NCBI GenBank assembly: GCA_907163375.1
Contig: CAJQUW010008619.1
Span: 62,001 to 126,000 of the forward strand
Reading direction: 5' to 3'
DNA from: Prostheceraeus crozeri
Taxonomy: Eukaryota; Platyhelminthes; Polycladida; Euryleptidae
Length of the DNA stretch: 64,000 bases
Part shown: positions 22,591-34,562 of the stretch, piece by piece
How the letters are laid out: each line of letters starts with the position of its first letter
How positions within the stretch are numbered: the stretch's first letter is position 1
The notes under the pieces: model-generated
Seen by the model: the letters and a program-made list of their open reading frames with translations, nothing else
The model's database searches: none
What the model was told of the DNA's origin: nothing
Program-made: the position numbers and the translations under genes

Positions 22591-24840
22591 TTTATAATAA
22601 TTATATCAAAATGATTGCAGTACTCTTCATACCAAATCCCCTCTTCTGGAAACTCATCGGCAAATATTTGTAACTTGGGCTTTGATTAGGCGATAGCCAA
22701 GCCAGATTCCTTGGAAATCCTCTCTCTCAATTTTTCCTAATTGTTTTTCATTTAGACTTCTTGTCAGTGACCGACTTCAGTGAGAATGCCGCTAAACATA
22801 TACAGTGAACCTGTACGTACAACTACAAGAATCACAGCACTTTTCGGAAGTACAGTTCGACTATCAACGAAGCAGCTTCCCAAATAGTCGAAGTGCTGAA
22901 TCTCTAGTTTGTATGAATATCTTGGACTGCTCGAGTGACAGTGATGAGGGAAGGACTTGTTAATTGCACAACAAAGTTTGAATCTTTTACCGGTAAATAG
23001 ATTTTCGAATTTTTTGATGTTATTATCTAGGCGCACATAACCATCTATATCTTTCATCAAGATGCCATGCATCAAACCGCTCATTTGTTTAATTCAGTAG
23101 TTTGTGACAGTGAATGTATGTTTATGCATTTCATGTAGGAACGGATACTCATTTCTTCTTATAATCATTCATGTAGGCATACAGTATACACTAGGACATG
23201 CATTTTCTTATAAACAGTCTCAGTAGGGAATTCAATTAAGTCACAGTTTTGCTTGTTGATTGAGCCCAATTTAAGTCTCTAGACTCTTATCGGCGCCACT
23301 CAAAGCCTTTGCTTTGAAATTGAGGAAAACATAAGAAAAACTATGGTCTTCAATATGAAGACACGATAATTTTCTTTCATTAAATACCTGTAAAGCGATT
23401 ACACAACGACAAAAGGGACTTACATAGCGGTAGTAATCTGTGATCAAAACTCGGCATTGGATGACCAGCTGAGATCGAGATGGGTGATTGGACAGTTTGC
23501 TAGAGGAGTAGGAATGCGACTTGGCAAATGTTCGCCGTACTTGGTCGCTGAAACTCCTTGAGAACTGTTTGTAACACTGATACGAGACACGTAGTCAAAA
23601 TGAAATTGTAATAGGACATTCAATAACATTTCTGATACTTTCAACGGATGCTTTGAAAACTTGGTGCTCAAATTATTTCCAAATCGAACTTCCAACACAA
23701 TTTTACTGGACACTGAGGCTGCAACTGTGTCGTGAAAAGTCGGTCTCTCTTGCAGATTTTTAATAAAAAATATTTTTGCGGCTATATCAGAGAGAGTGCC
23801 ATTAATCTTCCATCTCTACATAGCTTCAACTTTACAAAGAGTACCACCGCCGATCTAGGGTATAAATAATCAAATGAATGTATTACTTTGCAGCAATGAC
23901 CGGGAAGAAATCATACCTGTAGTCTTGTAAAAAAGGAATGACATGGGAAGGAGGTTAATAAATGCGAAAAAAGCAAAACAATGAACTATCAATAAATTTC
24001 TAGCAAAGAAAAGAGTCGACGTTCAGCGTTCCTCACGAAGCAGAGGATGATTTGGTTCAATAATTTGCTTTGTGACTTCCTTACGAGACCTCACATCACA
24101 GACAGAAATGAAGTTATAAAAAGTGACATTTTTCATCAATTTCATCAAATTTGACACGGGTCATCTACCAATTTGAGGTGTTGTTTGACCTCACGCTATT
24201 CTTCAGTCCTTTCATGGTTTTCAATCACGAATTGAGTCATATTATCTCATCAGAGATTGTATTATCATCAAATATTTTCCAATAACTGCACATCAAAATT
24301 ACTTCGATATCAAATATATTTAAGTCATCTAATGTAGGCAACAATGTAAGAGTTCAAATTTTACATTGAAATTGATGATGCCAGTATGTCGGAGCTACTC
24401 TCTATATGCATTTCTTACAACAGTATGTGAATATCCTAATAATATCGAAACTAATGAATCAATGATCTCTGGTGACTGCGCGTTATTATTGACAGTCGGT
24501 ATTTCAGAAAGTGAATAAAATCAACTCAGATCCATTTGAAATCTCTTTAACTATACAGACATGAGAGCATTAGAAATTTAAACTCAGTTTATAACGCTTT
24601 CTCATAATGTTAATGCCGAAATTTCTCATAATTTCAATTGAGAAAAGTAATTGCTGTGATTCGATTGGCTTTTAACACATTTCTACGTTTTCTCATAATG
24701 CAGAAAGTACAGAAATCTATGTTGAAAAGACGAAGTCTATGAATACATGCAACACATACAAATTTATGAAACACTTTTGTATATGAATGCATCATAGAAA
24801 GCTACTAGAAATGCATCGTTGACTACTTTTAATGCTCTTG
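22591..24840. other. No supported gene; unrecognised minus-strand frames
   Basis: Minus-strand frames of 106 codons (22764-23084) and 89 codons (23444-23713) are open but match nothing I recognise and show no clear splice borders. The rest is AT-rich. Confidence 0.3.
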
Positions 24841-24859
24841 AACGAATTCATACGGAATA

Positions 24860-25260
24860 GGAGGTAGGGAGGTGGTTCTATCTGTTTCAGCACTACCCAC
24901 ATAGCATTTCTCCTCCCTCTTCCTCTGCGTCTATGAGCGCAAATCATCATCTCCCTCTTGGCGACAATCATGCTCGGTTGCCAGTTAGTTGTTGTCTACG
25001 ACGCGACGTCTCTCCTTATTTCCCGAGCGTGTGTCGGCAATGGAGGGACACGCGTCGTTGCTAAAGAGAAGGGAAAATTCGGAGAGGCAGACGGAGAAGT
25101 GACTGTCTCGCCATTTGTCATCGTCTCGCTAGAATTGCGTCTGCTGCTGTTATTGATGCAGCGACTACTGATGATTACAACGAAGGAAGTAGAGCAAATA
25201 AATGAGAAAATTGACAAGAATTTATGAAGTGAAGAAATTGAATGCATGCCCAAAATTATT
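24860..25260. other. GC-richer, CpG-containing island, function unknown
   Basis: This block is visibly richer in G, C and CpG than its surroundings (GACGCGACGTC, CGCGTCGTTG). It has open frames on both strands (plus 24958-25227, minus 24996-25253). Neither product is recognisable. It could be a promoter, a host exon or an old transposon. Confidence 0.3.
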
Positions 25261-25467
25261 CGAATGTACTGCGTTGTTTATTTATTGACCTGACATTACA
25301 ATAGATCATCATTTTATCGCGATGTTTTCACATTTTGTTTTCCGACCTTCAAGCCCTCTGTTACGAAATGGACAACTGGGATTCGAAGCGGCTCTTCCTG
25401 GAACGACTGAATGTGATGATGGTTTAAAGTCGCTGCTCTCTATAGTGGGGACTTGGACGGTGCTGAC

Positions 25468-27996
25468 CAGTGGCGGCGCTAGGGGGGGCGGGGGGGGCGG
25501 TCCGCCCCGGGCACCGAGATTCAAGGGGCACGGTCAGAGGCTCGCTCGGGGAAATCTAAATCTTGAAAAATGTTGATATGATTTTCGAATCAAATATTTC
25601 ATTTAAAATTCAATCTGAGAACTCAGATTTGCATTTACCTACATCTACATTTATCATTTAACGCTGTTTAATTCTGTTTATTTCATAAATTAGCGTTGAT
25701 ATCGGTGTAGTTGGTGTGTGCGTTGCATGTAATTACATGTATTTGCGTGCCACTAACACGAGTTGTCAACCAAGCATCTCACAAATTCCATAAAACACAA
25801 AGATCTTGTAAAACGCTTAACATCCGATAAAGCTATTGATCGCTTAAACCAGGAACAGCTTCTGAAAGCCGAAAAGAAATGGCGAAGTATTGTCCAGAGA
25901 CTATTCGACATGATTATCTTCTTGGTGCAACAGAATCTCCCACTCAGAGGCCATCGGGAAAGTCTTCATGATGATGAAACCAACCCAGGAAATTTCTTAT
26001 CATTGGTCAATCTGATTTCTAACTACGATTCCGTACTAAAAGAGCACGTCATGAATGTCATGAACAAGGTGTCCAAAGTGTCGTACTTTTCTCATGAAAT
26101 TCAGAACGAAATTGTTGGCATTCTTGCCCAACATATCCGAAATGCTATTCACCAGGATGTAATGGAGTGCAAAAATTTCTCAATCTTTTTCGACTCAACG
26201 CCTGACATAAGCCACAAAGACCAGATGAGCCAAGTACTAAGGTACGTGAAAATTGTTGACAGAGAGATCAAAGTAGTTGAATCGTTTGTCGGTTTCATCG
26301 TAGAGGAAGGTAGGACGGCAGAAGATGTTTCGGAACTTATCTACAATGCCATGGAAAAACAGGGTATAGACATGTATTGCTGTGTTGGCCAGGGTTATGA
26401 TAATGCTGCTGTTATGAGCGGTTCCCGTAATGGAGTTCAACAACGAATCAAAACTAGATTTCCCAAAGCTGAATTCATACCTTGCTCGAACCACTGTTTG
26501 AACTTGGTTGGAGTTCATGCTGCTCAGGTAACTCCCAACTCAGTAACCTTCTTTGCAACAATTCAGAAAGTATATACATTCTTTGCCAATTCCACAAAAC
26601 GATGGGAAGAAATGAAACAAGTTTTGCCTCGGGTTGTGAAGCGTGTTGTGGATACCCGCTGGAGTTCTTACCACGAAGCAATTGACGTCTTTAAGATCAA
26701 CTATTCTGATATTTGTGACTGTCTGGAGGATCTATCTTCAACCGATGGTGACGCCGGTATATTGTTTAATTCTATGTCAACTTTTCCTTTCGTCTGTTAT
26801 TTGAATTTGTGGTCTCCAAATTTGACGGAAATCAATGTAGTCCAGCTTTACCTCCAACGCAGCACTCTCACTCTTGATGAAGCAGTAGCGAAGTTGTCAA
26901 GCTTAAGTGAATATCTCAGCGACAAACGCGATTTCCTCATCACCAATGCAATTTCGAACGCAGAGAGTGTTGCAGAGGATAATGATATATATATTCCAAC
27001 GAAGAAGAGAATACGCAAGCAACAGTTTGACGACACTGCCGATGAAGAAATGTCATTCAAAGATGAAATCAGAAGAATACTTTTCCAATGTCTTGATAGA
27101 GTGAAATCCGAATTTGACACAAGATTTGAAAGACATCGTACACTGGCAAAGCGTTTTTCTATTTTAAGAAGGTCACAAGTCCTGAAAGCCACTGATTTCG
27201 ATTTGGATCAACTGCGCATTTATGAGAAGGAAGTGGATCTTGATGGCATTAAGCCGGAACTGGTTTGTTTAAAGTATCTGCTTCATTCCTGTTCAGAAGA
27301 CGATTTTAACGATCAGAGCAACGATACGTCACACAACCTCCTCTCTTTCATCGTAAAACATCAGTTTCAGGAATCGGTACCTAATCTGTTTGTCCTTTTG
27401 CGAATTTGTTTAACAGTCTGCGTTAGCAACGCAACATGTGAACGATCCTTTTCTAAATTGAAAATTATAAAATCCCACTTACGATCGACCATGACTCAAG
27501 CAAGACTAAATAATTTGTCTCTTATTTCTATTGAACGTCTTCGTTTGAATAATTGTGATATTGATGAATGTATTGATGTTTTTGCTAAATGCAAGGCGCG
27601 CAGAGTTCAGATTTAGCCTTATCTTACTGTGCATTGGTCTACGTAATGATTATACTGTTTTCTCTCGAATATATTCTCTGGTAATACATGTATTCTGATT
27701 TTGCTTTTCATATTAGTACATGTACTTTACCAGTTTCATAATTAGGCTAATGTCACAGCGAGTGATTAAGAGGTTGTTCATTTTACATTTTAATGATCTA
27801 AATCTCAAAATATGAATGTTTATGAATTAATTTATAAGCTTAAATATAGTAGGCACACGTTCCCCTAAGAAGGAAAGAATCGGTGTAGCTAAATCTTCAT
27901 AATTTTATTAGAATTGACTGGGAATGGGGTTCATTGGGGAGGGGGGCACTGATAAATGACCCGCCCCGGGCACGAAACGTCCTCGCGCCGCCACTG
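25468..27996 (+). mobile_element. hAT transposon with long transposase frame
   Basis: The 2,529-bp element begins CAGTGGCGGCGC and ends with the inverse, GCGCCGCCACTG, a perfect 12-bp terminal inverted repeat. CCGCCCCGGGCAC occurs just inside the left end and GTGCCCGGGGCGG, its inverse, just inside the right. The 8-bp target duplication GTGCTGAC is perfect at 25460-25467 and 27997-28004. Perfect ends and target site suggest a young insertion. A run of G around 25482-25500 follows the left inverted repeat. Confidence 0.95.
25763..27616 (+). CDS. hAT transposase, N-terminally truncated (DUF4371 / ZMYM1-like type)
   Basis: An uninterrupted frame of 617 codons encodes a hAT transposase, the DDE-type nuclease that cuts and pastes the surrounding element. 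Visible landmarks, with residue numbers counted from 25763: FFDSTPDISHKDQMS at ~142 (first catalytic D), GQGYDNAAVMSGSRNGVQ at ~208 (second D), PCSNHCLNL at ~238, DTRWSSYHEA at ~296, and the dimerisation motif SNATCERSFSKLKIIKSHLR with STMTQARLNNLSL at ~554. Its E is the expected third acidic residue. A TAA lies at 25754. The frame opens at a TTG and the first in-frame ATG is 25910. Homology to the family (RGHRE, ~residue 62) starts around that point. The usual N-terminal TTF/BED-type zinc finger is absent, and the length is short of the usual 700-800 residues. It may be made from an upstream exon or be defective for DNA binding. Confidence 0.9.
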   Translation: MSTKHLTNSIKHKDLVKRLTSDKAIDRLNQEQLLKAEKKWRSIVQRLFDMIIFLVQQNLPLRGHRESLHDDETNPGNFLSLVNLISNYDSVLKEHVMNVMNKVSKVSYFSHEIQNEIVGILAQHIRNAIHQDVMECKNFSIFFDSTPDISHKDQMSQVLRYVKIVDREIKVVESFVGFIVEEGRTAEDVSELIYNAMEKQGIDMYCCVGQGYDNAAVMSGSRNGVQQRIKTRFPKAEFIPCSNHCLNLVGVHAAQVTPNSVTFFATIQKVYTFFANSTKRWEEMKQVLPRVVKRVVDTRWSSYHEAIDVFKINYSDICDCLEDLSSTDGDAGILFNSMSTFPFVCYLNLWSPNLTEINVVQLYLQRSTLTLDEAVAKLSSLSEYLSDKRDFLITNAISNAESVAEDNDIYIPTKKRIRKQQFDDTADEEMSFKDEIRRILFQCLDRVKSEFDTRFERHRTLAKRFSILRRSQVLKATDFDLDQLRIYEKEVDLDGIKPELVCLKYLLHSCSEDDFNDQSNDTSHNLLSFIVKHQFQESVPNLFVLLRICLTVCVSNATCERSFSKLKIIKSHLRSTMTQARLNNLSLISIERLRLNNCDIDECIDVFAKCKARRVQI

Positions 27997-28149
27997 GTGC
28001 TGACATGGACATACTTTTATCTGGAACCTTGTTATCATTTTAGTCCGGATGCCCTTTCTGTCGACTTCCAATGACACTTAAGGGGCTTGAGCACTGGACC
28101 AAAAGATCACTAGGCCAAGCACTTAACCACTATGCTATATAGAGACCTC

Positions 28150-28633
28150 TATGATTGAGTGAAAACAAGCAAAAAAGGCAGTGCTTCATTGATTGCCTAC
28201 AGACGGCCATCAACACCATTCTTATGTTGATGGAGTTAAGTGAAATCTTATACCTTCATTTTATTTGTTTTCACTTCAGAACAATACAGTGAAAATTTTT
28301 GCTCAAAAAAGATTTAAGATTCTCCTAGATTATCTTGCTTGCTTGGAGTACCGTCACAGTAACCACCAATACTACCTCAGAACAAAAAGCTTTTAGATGT
28401 GGCTAGGGCTTCCAGGATTGCTACTCTGAAAATTCAGACCTGTGGCATCTACCAAAGCGTGCTGAATGGACGCATATCATGCTCGTCTGTTTATCTTTCA
28501 TTGAAAAATTGGACAGAATGACTTTACTATGAATTCACATTAACAGTAGTAATAGTAGCTAGTTACCTAAATCTGATAAGGCACAAAATCCAATCCAGAG
28601 AATCGATAAGCGCGCGTTTTCTTGATTCATACC
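28150..28633. other. No supported gene
   Basis: Contains a weak inverted pair, GTGAAAACAAG (28158) and TTTGTTTTCAC (28265), and a short ATCAACA/TGTTGAT hairpin. Too weak to classify. Confidence 0.3.
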
Positions 28634-28752
28634 ACCATGAATTTCTGTCGATGTTGCTTCCTACTTACTCGGTCACCAGTTTCGACCACTGAATCGGTGC
28701 TGTTCATGCGTGGTCGAAACTGGTGGCCGAGTAATGACAGAAATCCGTGGTT
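28634..28752. repeat. Near-perfect hairpin, 24-bp stem and 22-nt loop
   Basis: The left arm 28665-28688 (TTACTCGGTCACCAGTTTCG then ACCA) pairs with 28711-28734 at 23 of 24 positions. After a 15-base one-sided bulge the pairing resumes with ATTTCTGTC (28641-28649) against GACAGAAAT (28736-28744). The loop is 22 nt. It may be a miniature palindromic transposon or a small-RNA precursor-like hairpin. Confidence 0.8.
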
Positions 28753-28977
28753 TAAAGCCTGTCCCCATTGAGGACGGTGACTGAACGGCTTTTAATGCAG
28801 TTCTGATGTAAAAGTATAGGAGGGAGATAATCGCCACTGTATATTTGGACAACTATTGTCCCTGCCATCCATGTTGACTACAAATAATAGAAGAAGCACT
28901 GCTCATTATGCAGCTGGTAGACGAGTTTTCATTATTCCATGATCGCTCGGATTGGCAACTTTCATTGCAGTTGTCAA

Positions 28978-29836
28978 CATAGAATAAGTATATAGTAGGT
29001 AAAGTGTCGACTCAAAAAAGTATTTGTATACAGCAAAAATTTTATACCAAAAGACTCAGTTTTTTGCGGAGATTATGTTACTGTGGTCCAAAAAATTATT
29101 TGAGCAGTTTTAAAAAGCTAAATTTTTGCAAATCTATATACTACCGACATGACACCACTTTATAAGTAGTGTGAAATAAGTTGAACATCAAAAGGAATGA
29201 ATATTTGCTAACAAGTATCGTAACTAAACGGAAATTATGCTGATGATCAAGGAAATTTCATACGCATTATAAAGGAAATCTTCAAGGAAAAGTCGAGATC
29301 TTATTGTGCTTTCTTGTCTGAAATGTGATGCTCTCAATTCAATTTTCATCGGCATGAATTTATCATTCACTAAATTAATGTTTCACTTTTTGAATCTGAA
29401 TAGTGATGTGGACCCATTTGTATCTTTTAAAGTTAATTGAAATCATTGTCTTTGATTACGTTATTTTGCTCTACCAGTGGTAGGTTGCTTGTGATATGAT
29501 CACGCTTAAGAAGATTCTCTTGAGGTTCAGCATGAATGGTAGCCTATCAAATTTATAATTTAAGAAACATTACTTCTCCAAGGTTGTCATGACACGGATG
29601 ATCTGTAAAATACTATCATTCCCTCTGCATTACTATCATGATCAGTCAATTCCGTGGTAACTTCTTCAAAACTTCAAAAGTCTGTATATCTCTCATTTGG
29701 AAACAATACCCAACTGTGTTCACCTCGAGTTCATTTAATAAAATCGGAACTGTATACACATTGGGGATTTAATAAATGCTGAGTTGCTACTCTACCTAAT
29801 ATACTAACTCTATGGTTGTCAGTATGATCTTATGTC
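28978..29836 (+). repeat. ~830-bp dispersed repeat, copy 2
   Basis: Second copy of the repeat at 14739-15575, same orientation, about 14 kb away. The homology starts near CATAGA and ends after the CTATGG stretch. A small insertion (around 29510-29530) distinguishes it. No coding capacity is seen. Confidence 0.8.
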
Positions 29837-30495
29837 ACAATTCTCCCGTGATGTAACAAGTGATCTCCCCAGAGAGAAACTGAAGATATTCTGCCCGAAG
29901 CAAATTTGTGAGGACAATCTGCAAATTATGTAAGCCCTCATGCGATACACTGTTAAAAGGACACAACCTATTGTTGCGAGATTTATGGCATCATGTCCTT
30001 AGTTCAACCCTATGATTTAATAGACGACAATGTCCAATCACCTGCAGGATCTCAGACAGGCAGCAGGTCAAGCGAAACGCGACATTGTCTTGAGATCAAA
30101 ACAGTTCACTAACAGACGTTAACGTTGCTATTCAAAACGCACAAATTTAATTTTCACCTAAACAGATGGAGTTTTCCGATAAACAGCTCACATTGAGAGC
30201 TAGCATTGTCTTTTAATAATGCTCAGATGAATGACCTAAATACCTTGTACCAAGTACTAAGTTAGAACTTGTGCCATGGATTTTCATATGATCTGAAGAA
30301 TGAAACAACCGGTGATTCAACAAATGAAGTGGCAAAGAGTCCTGAACACACTGACAAGGGACTATTCAGAAATAGCGGTGGAACTCTTCATGATGTGTGA
30401 AGCGCAGACGTGGGGGAATTGGAAAAGATGCCAAAGAGGATGCAGTGCTGATAATACGGAGCATCATGAAAGACATAATCCGAATTGACTGGCAA
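29837..30495. other. No supported gene
   Basis: Nothing recognisable except the approach to a LINE remnant; the 62-codon frame at 30300-30488 may belong to that remnant. Confidence 0.3.
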
Positions 30496-30556
30496 AATTC
30501 TTAAAAAAAGAACAAGGAAAATAGACTGCAGTGGCTTGGCCATATCTTGTGAGGGC
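30496..30556 (+). pseudogene. Trace of a LINE C-terminal region
   Basis: A short stretch translates as NKENRLQWLGHIL, which parallels the RLRWFGHVTRM motif of the LINE at 16420-17070. Upstream RIIRSIMKDIIRIDWQ may be part of it. This is a highly decayed fragment; the match rests on one motif. Confidence 0.35.
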
Positions 30557-31244
30557 ATTGTTGCAGCTACCGGTATTTACATAAAGATAAGTCAATTTGC
30601 TATAGTAGATTGAAATGGCAATGATATTATCGCAATAATCATCGCAACAGCGGCAGCCTAATCAAGTGACATCGGTGCAGAGACTCTGTCAGTATTCAAC
30701 ATACATACTCAAGAGCCATAAGATGTTTTAATTTGATTTGTATTCTTATGTCAAGTTTTATTGAAATATCATAACATATATACATGTAGAAGGTAGTAGC
30801 TTATGACACTCATTGCGAAATTTCTTGATTATGCTAGACGATTTTTGATTGTCCGAGGGAGACCAACTGTGCGTTTACTAGGCGTCCTCGTGAAGGAGTA
30901 TTGGAAATTTTTCATTGTTAATAAATCAATTAATTGATCGAAATTGTCTCTTTTGATCTCTCAATTATTCAATGAATTGACTAATTGAAAACTGAACTTG
31001 AACTTCGATGTTATGAACTTGTGCCTTGAACTAGCTAAGCAATAAAAAAATGTTATGCATTGATACATTTACCATGTTTTAAGGAATGTAATAACTGATG
31101 CTAATACTGCTATATGTATGTACTAGCATTGTTGTCTCCAATGTCTATCACCATCTAGCTATCCATCAAAAGCCATTTACATCATGTTATAAAAATCAGT
31201 AGTGATTTGCCATCATTTAACAAGTTACCAAGGACCTCATCACT
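30557..31244. other. No supported gene
   Basis: AT-rich; a run of AATTGATCGAAATTG-like palindromic words around 30930-30990 is low complexity and not a defined element. Confidence 0.3.
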
Positions 31245-31969
31245 TACCGCATATCTTCTAATAGAACCCGGAGGTTCTATTAATTCATGTTGCTCTTACC
31301 CGGGTTCTATTAGAGGACCAGGTTCTATTTAATTACATTAAAAATTTATCGGTAAAAACACGATATCAACAACAGCATTCGGTGAACCTACATAAAAATA
31401 CCGGCCTAGTATACGACGGCTCTCGCTATTACTAGTACAGTATACCGTAGTTTACATCTCTCTTATATACGCCTGATATCTTGAGTACCCTAGGTATCCC
31501 TGTAGCATACTTACTCTAACATCATTATTCAGCACGTAAGTTCGTATTTATCTTTCTTAGTAATGCCATATAATAGGCCTATTATTCGCAATACCGGTAT
31601 ACCAGTATTGCATGTGTGAAAGTCTTCTGTATTTCCAAAGCAGACAAGCGCTTGCTATTGAGTCAGAAAATTAGCATACCGATATCATGTGCAGCCTACG
31701 TGTGATACCTGGGATCGTACGAGCATACTGGTGCGCACCGGTACATTATTAGAGTTGGGAACTACATATAGAATTCACTGTGTCACTATTAGCCCACTAA
31801 TTGTGAAATCGTCTTGTATATGAATACCTACCAGGTATACGGTAGGCACATGAACAATTGTACAGCAGTAACGGGATACATATCTGTGGTCTATAGGGTC
31901 CATAAGATGCTTCTGAGTATGACCCGGGTTCTATCAGAGGCCCTGTGTTCTATTAGAGGATATACGGTA
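31245..31969. mobile_element. MITE with CCGCATATCTTCTAATA-type ends, copy B
   Basis: The left end TACCGCATATCTTCTAATAG then AACCCGG pairs with the right end, which on the minus strand reads TACCGTATATCCTCTAATAG then AACACAGGG. CCCGGGTTCTAT occurs near both ends (31309 and 31923). A TA dinucleotide lies at each border. The 725-bp element has no transposase. It is the longer, better-preserved relative of 17360-17783. Confidence 0.7.
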
Positions 31970-34329
31970 TCTGATTTTTCAAATAAGTTTGTCTAATATT
32001 ACTATTTTTCATCTCAGTCGTGCGTTAATTTATTGCACATTGTGATTGTGTCGAATGCAACCACCGATGTAGACCAGCAAAGATTACATAAAAATGATTA
32101 CTTCATTAATTTATTGATACACTTTACAACATACAGCAAATTATGTGAAGACAATATTCTAGTCAATTAAGCTCATAGTGAACTACGTTCACACGAGTTG
32201 GTAAGCACGAGGTGTTTATTGCCTATCACAGGGCAGTCAGCGACAGTGTTTGGAGGCCCTAATCAACTGTTGAGAAACAGCACGCTTTATATGGTGAGTG
32301 CACCCAAAAAATCATCATCACGTCGATCAGAACTTGATTCTGACGTTTGAGTTGCAATTATCATCATCATCAGTCATAGACAAAATACCTTGACTTAGAG
32401 ACGATTCTCAATTGATGACATTTAATAAAAATCACCCAACAAATAATTGCAATAATTAGCGATCAATCAATTCATAATTTTCATAAATGGAAATCTTGTA
32501 TCACCGGACATGTACAACAGTGTAAGGAATAAAAAATCATTTAAACTTAAAAAAATCATCATTCACAATTGCATTTTCATCGCTATTTTTTCCAATTCCT
32601 GCTCGCAAAGCTTGTAAGTTGGGTAGGATTGATGAGCGTCTAAAATCAAAAATGATCCTGTCCCGTTTACGGTTATACAAGAGGAAAATTGTATTTTTTT
32701 GACGAATAGACGAATTCAAAAAACAGAATACGTCATGGTCAGCTTTATCTCCAGATTTTGATGAAAGATGGATTTCCTAAGCAATAGAGATCAATGAATT
32801 TACACAAAATGTCATCGTTCAAACGGTTAAGACAGTCACGGTCATCAGGTGAATAACAAGACGTTATAATGGCGCTCTGGAAATTTCCACGTTTTATGCA
32901 TGAAAGACTTCAATCACGAGACAACAGCCATCGGTTTGACAGACAACTCATAATGCAAACGCCCACCGATGATGCATTAAGATGAAGACAAAACAGGCAA
33001 GTTCAATGAACGTACTGTAATTCTACAATTTAAGATTTAATCTTTGCCATTGATTGAATATTGAATAAAGTCGACACAAATTAAACACAGCAATGATGAT
33101 GCTGCTCTCAATCGAACACCGCTTGATTTCGAAGGCTACTTTTTAACTGGGTTTTTAAGGTTCAGACTTGGTGTAGCCACATCAAAACCGTGTGCAATAG
33201 AGCATGAGAGACTATGGCATGAGATACTTGCATGAGAGAAAAAAAATAGTGCAAATTTCACAAATGCATAACTCAAAATATTCTGCAAAATGTGTCATTG
33301 TCAATAGAATCATAAAAGTCAAGTGATCACAGGCGTTGTCAATGGTAACCTCGACGTCGCCGGGGAATTTCACAGCAACGTCATCTGCTGTGACTGTTTG
33401 AGCACATTCTATGATTTAAATGTAGAGCCTACATTGCAAGAATAACCACTAACAGTTAATCTTAGCAGCTTTTACTTTCTTTACATAAAACAATAAATCA
33501 GGTTTGAAATTTTGTCAATCCGTGTTCAGTTCACTAATGATATTATCAGTGACCTCGTCTTTCCGCATTTATAATATTCATTACATCTAACAACTGCTCT
33601 AAATCCCAAATATATACATCAACTTCATCAGAAGTCGATTATGAGGTGAACTTAATGAAGTCAAGAAAATTTGATAATTATCATGAGCCACAAGATTATT
33701 AGTTGTGGTTTTAAATCTCAAATATATGACTTCTTGATTAATGTAGTTAGTGAAATAGAGGCCCTGGGATTATTGAATTACAACCTCAACTTCATACTTC
33801 TGCAAATTATTTATCTTGATTGAAATGAAAATATAATTGACTGAAACTGAACGGCAACACTGCGATATCCAATTGCGGATGAATTCAATATTCACACATC
33901 AATCATAGTAATTGCTGCATATGTGGACAACATGGACACATAGTTTTGAAATCCATTCCAGTGATGGATTGCAAACTGCGTCAATAGTTTTCTGTATTGT
34001 ATTTATGATGTAGGGAAAATAGAAACCTTCTTGTTGGATCCGTGTCTCTCTCAGAAAAATCCAAAAACGTACTATTTAAAATAGTTGCTGTGGAGATTCA
34101 ATAAATAACAAATTCCATCTGCTGCATAAAATCGCTCTGTCCAAAGCATAGAAGTAGATAACCGCATCGTGAAACTTTTTAGGTTGTCATAGCAGACAGT
34201 AGAGTTTTACAGAATTATAAAATTCCGTCCAGAATCATTATCAACCTCAAGATTGCACATCTCAAATCCCATAAAAGCATATATAAACCCGAAAATTCAA
34301 CATTCAAACTATGCTATAGTCATTGACAT
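31970..34329. other. No supported gene
   Basis: A 60-codon minus-strand frame (32537-32719) is open but unrecognised. The remainder is AT-rich. Confidence 0.3.
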
Positions 34330-34562
34330 ACTGTTGGACTGGTGCTATGCTATTGTATTCGCTCTGTGTCCGGGAGACCTTGGTTCAAACCTTGGTCGGG
34401 TCAAACCAGATTCTGAAAGTAGATACATCAGATCTGCATTCCTGCTAAGCACTCAGCACGAAAAGAATGAGAGTGAGATAAATGGCAACTTGGCCGCATG
34501 GAAGAAAGGCTCCGTACTAATGTGCCTCCGAGCATAAATAAAGCAGATTTATTCATTCATCT
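34330..34562 (+). repeat. Possible third tRNA-derived SINE
   Basis: CCGGGAGACCTTGGTTCAAA with CCTTGGTCGGGTC resembles a B box in context, and the unit ends with GAGCATAAATAAAGCAG and ATTTATTCATTCATC. The phrase CCGAGAGACCTGGGTGCGAA at about 48393 is similar. The A box is not clear. Confidence 0.4.

Larger units (their letters stand above)
25415..28149 (-). repeat. Family S SINE, split by a hAT insertion
   Basis: The SINE is on the minus strand. Its tail (GATGATGGTTTAAAG) and 3' body (AGTGGGGACTTGGACGGTGC) lie at 25415-25467. Its remaining body (TAGTCCGGATGCCC, CGACTTCCAATGACACTT) and tRNA-like head (AGGCCAAGCACTTAACCAC) lie at 28005-28149. Between them sits the complete hAT element 25468-27996, flanked by the GTGCTGAC duplication. 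In intact copies these two halves are contiguous, so the SINE is older than the hAT. Confidence 0.85.

Noticed and set aside
22764-23084. Minus-strand 106-codon frame as a host exon
   Set aside because: No clear acceptor/donor pair and no known motif.
26237-27192. Antisense frames inside the transposase
   Set aside because: Shadows of the plus-strand hAT reading frame.
32537-32719. Minus-strand frame with FLLYNRKRDRIIFDFRRSS
   Set aside because: Looks protein-like, but no family could be recalled and it has no flanking support.
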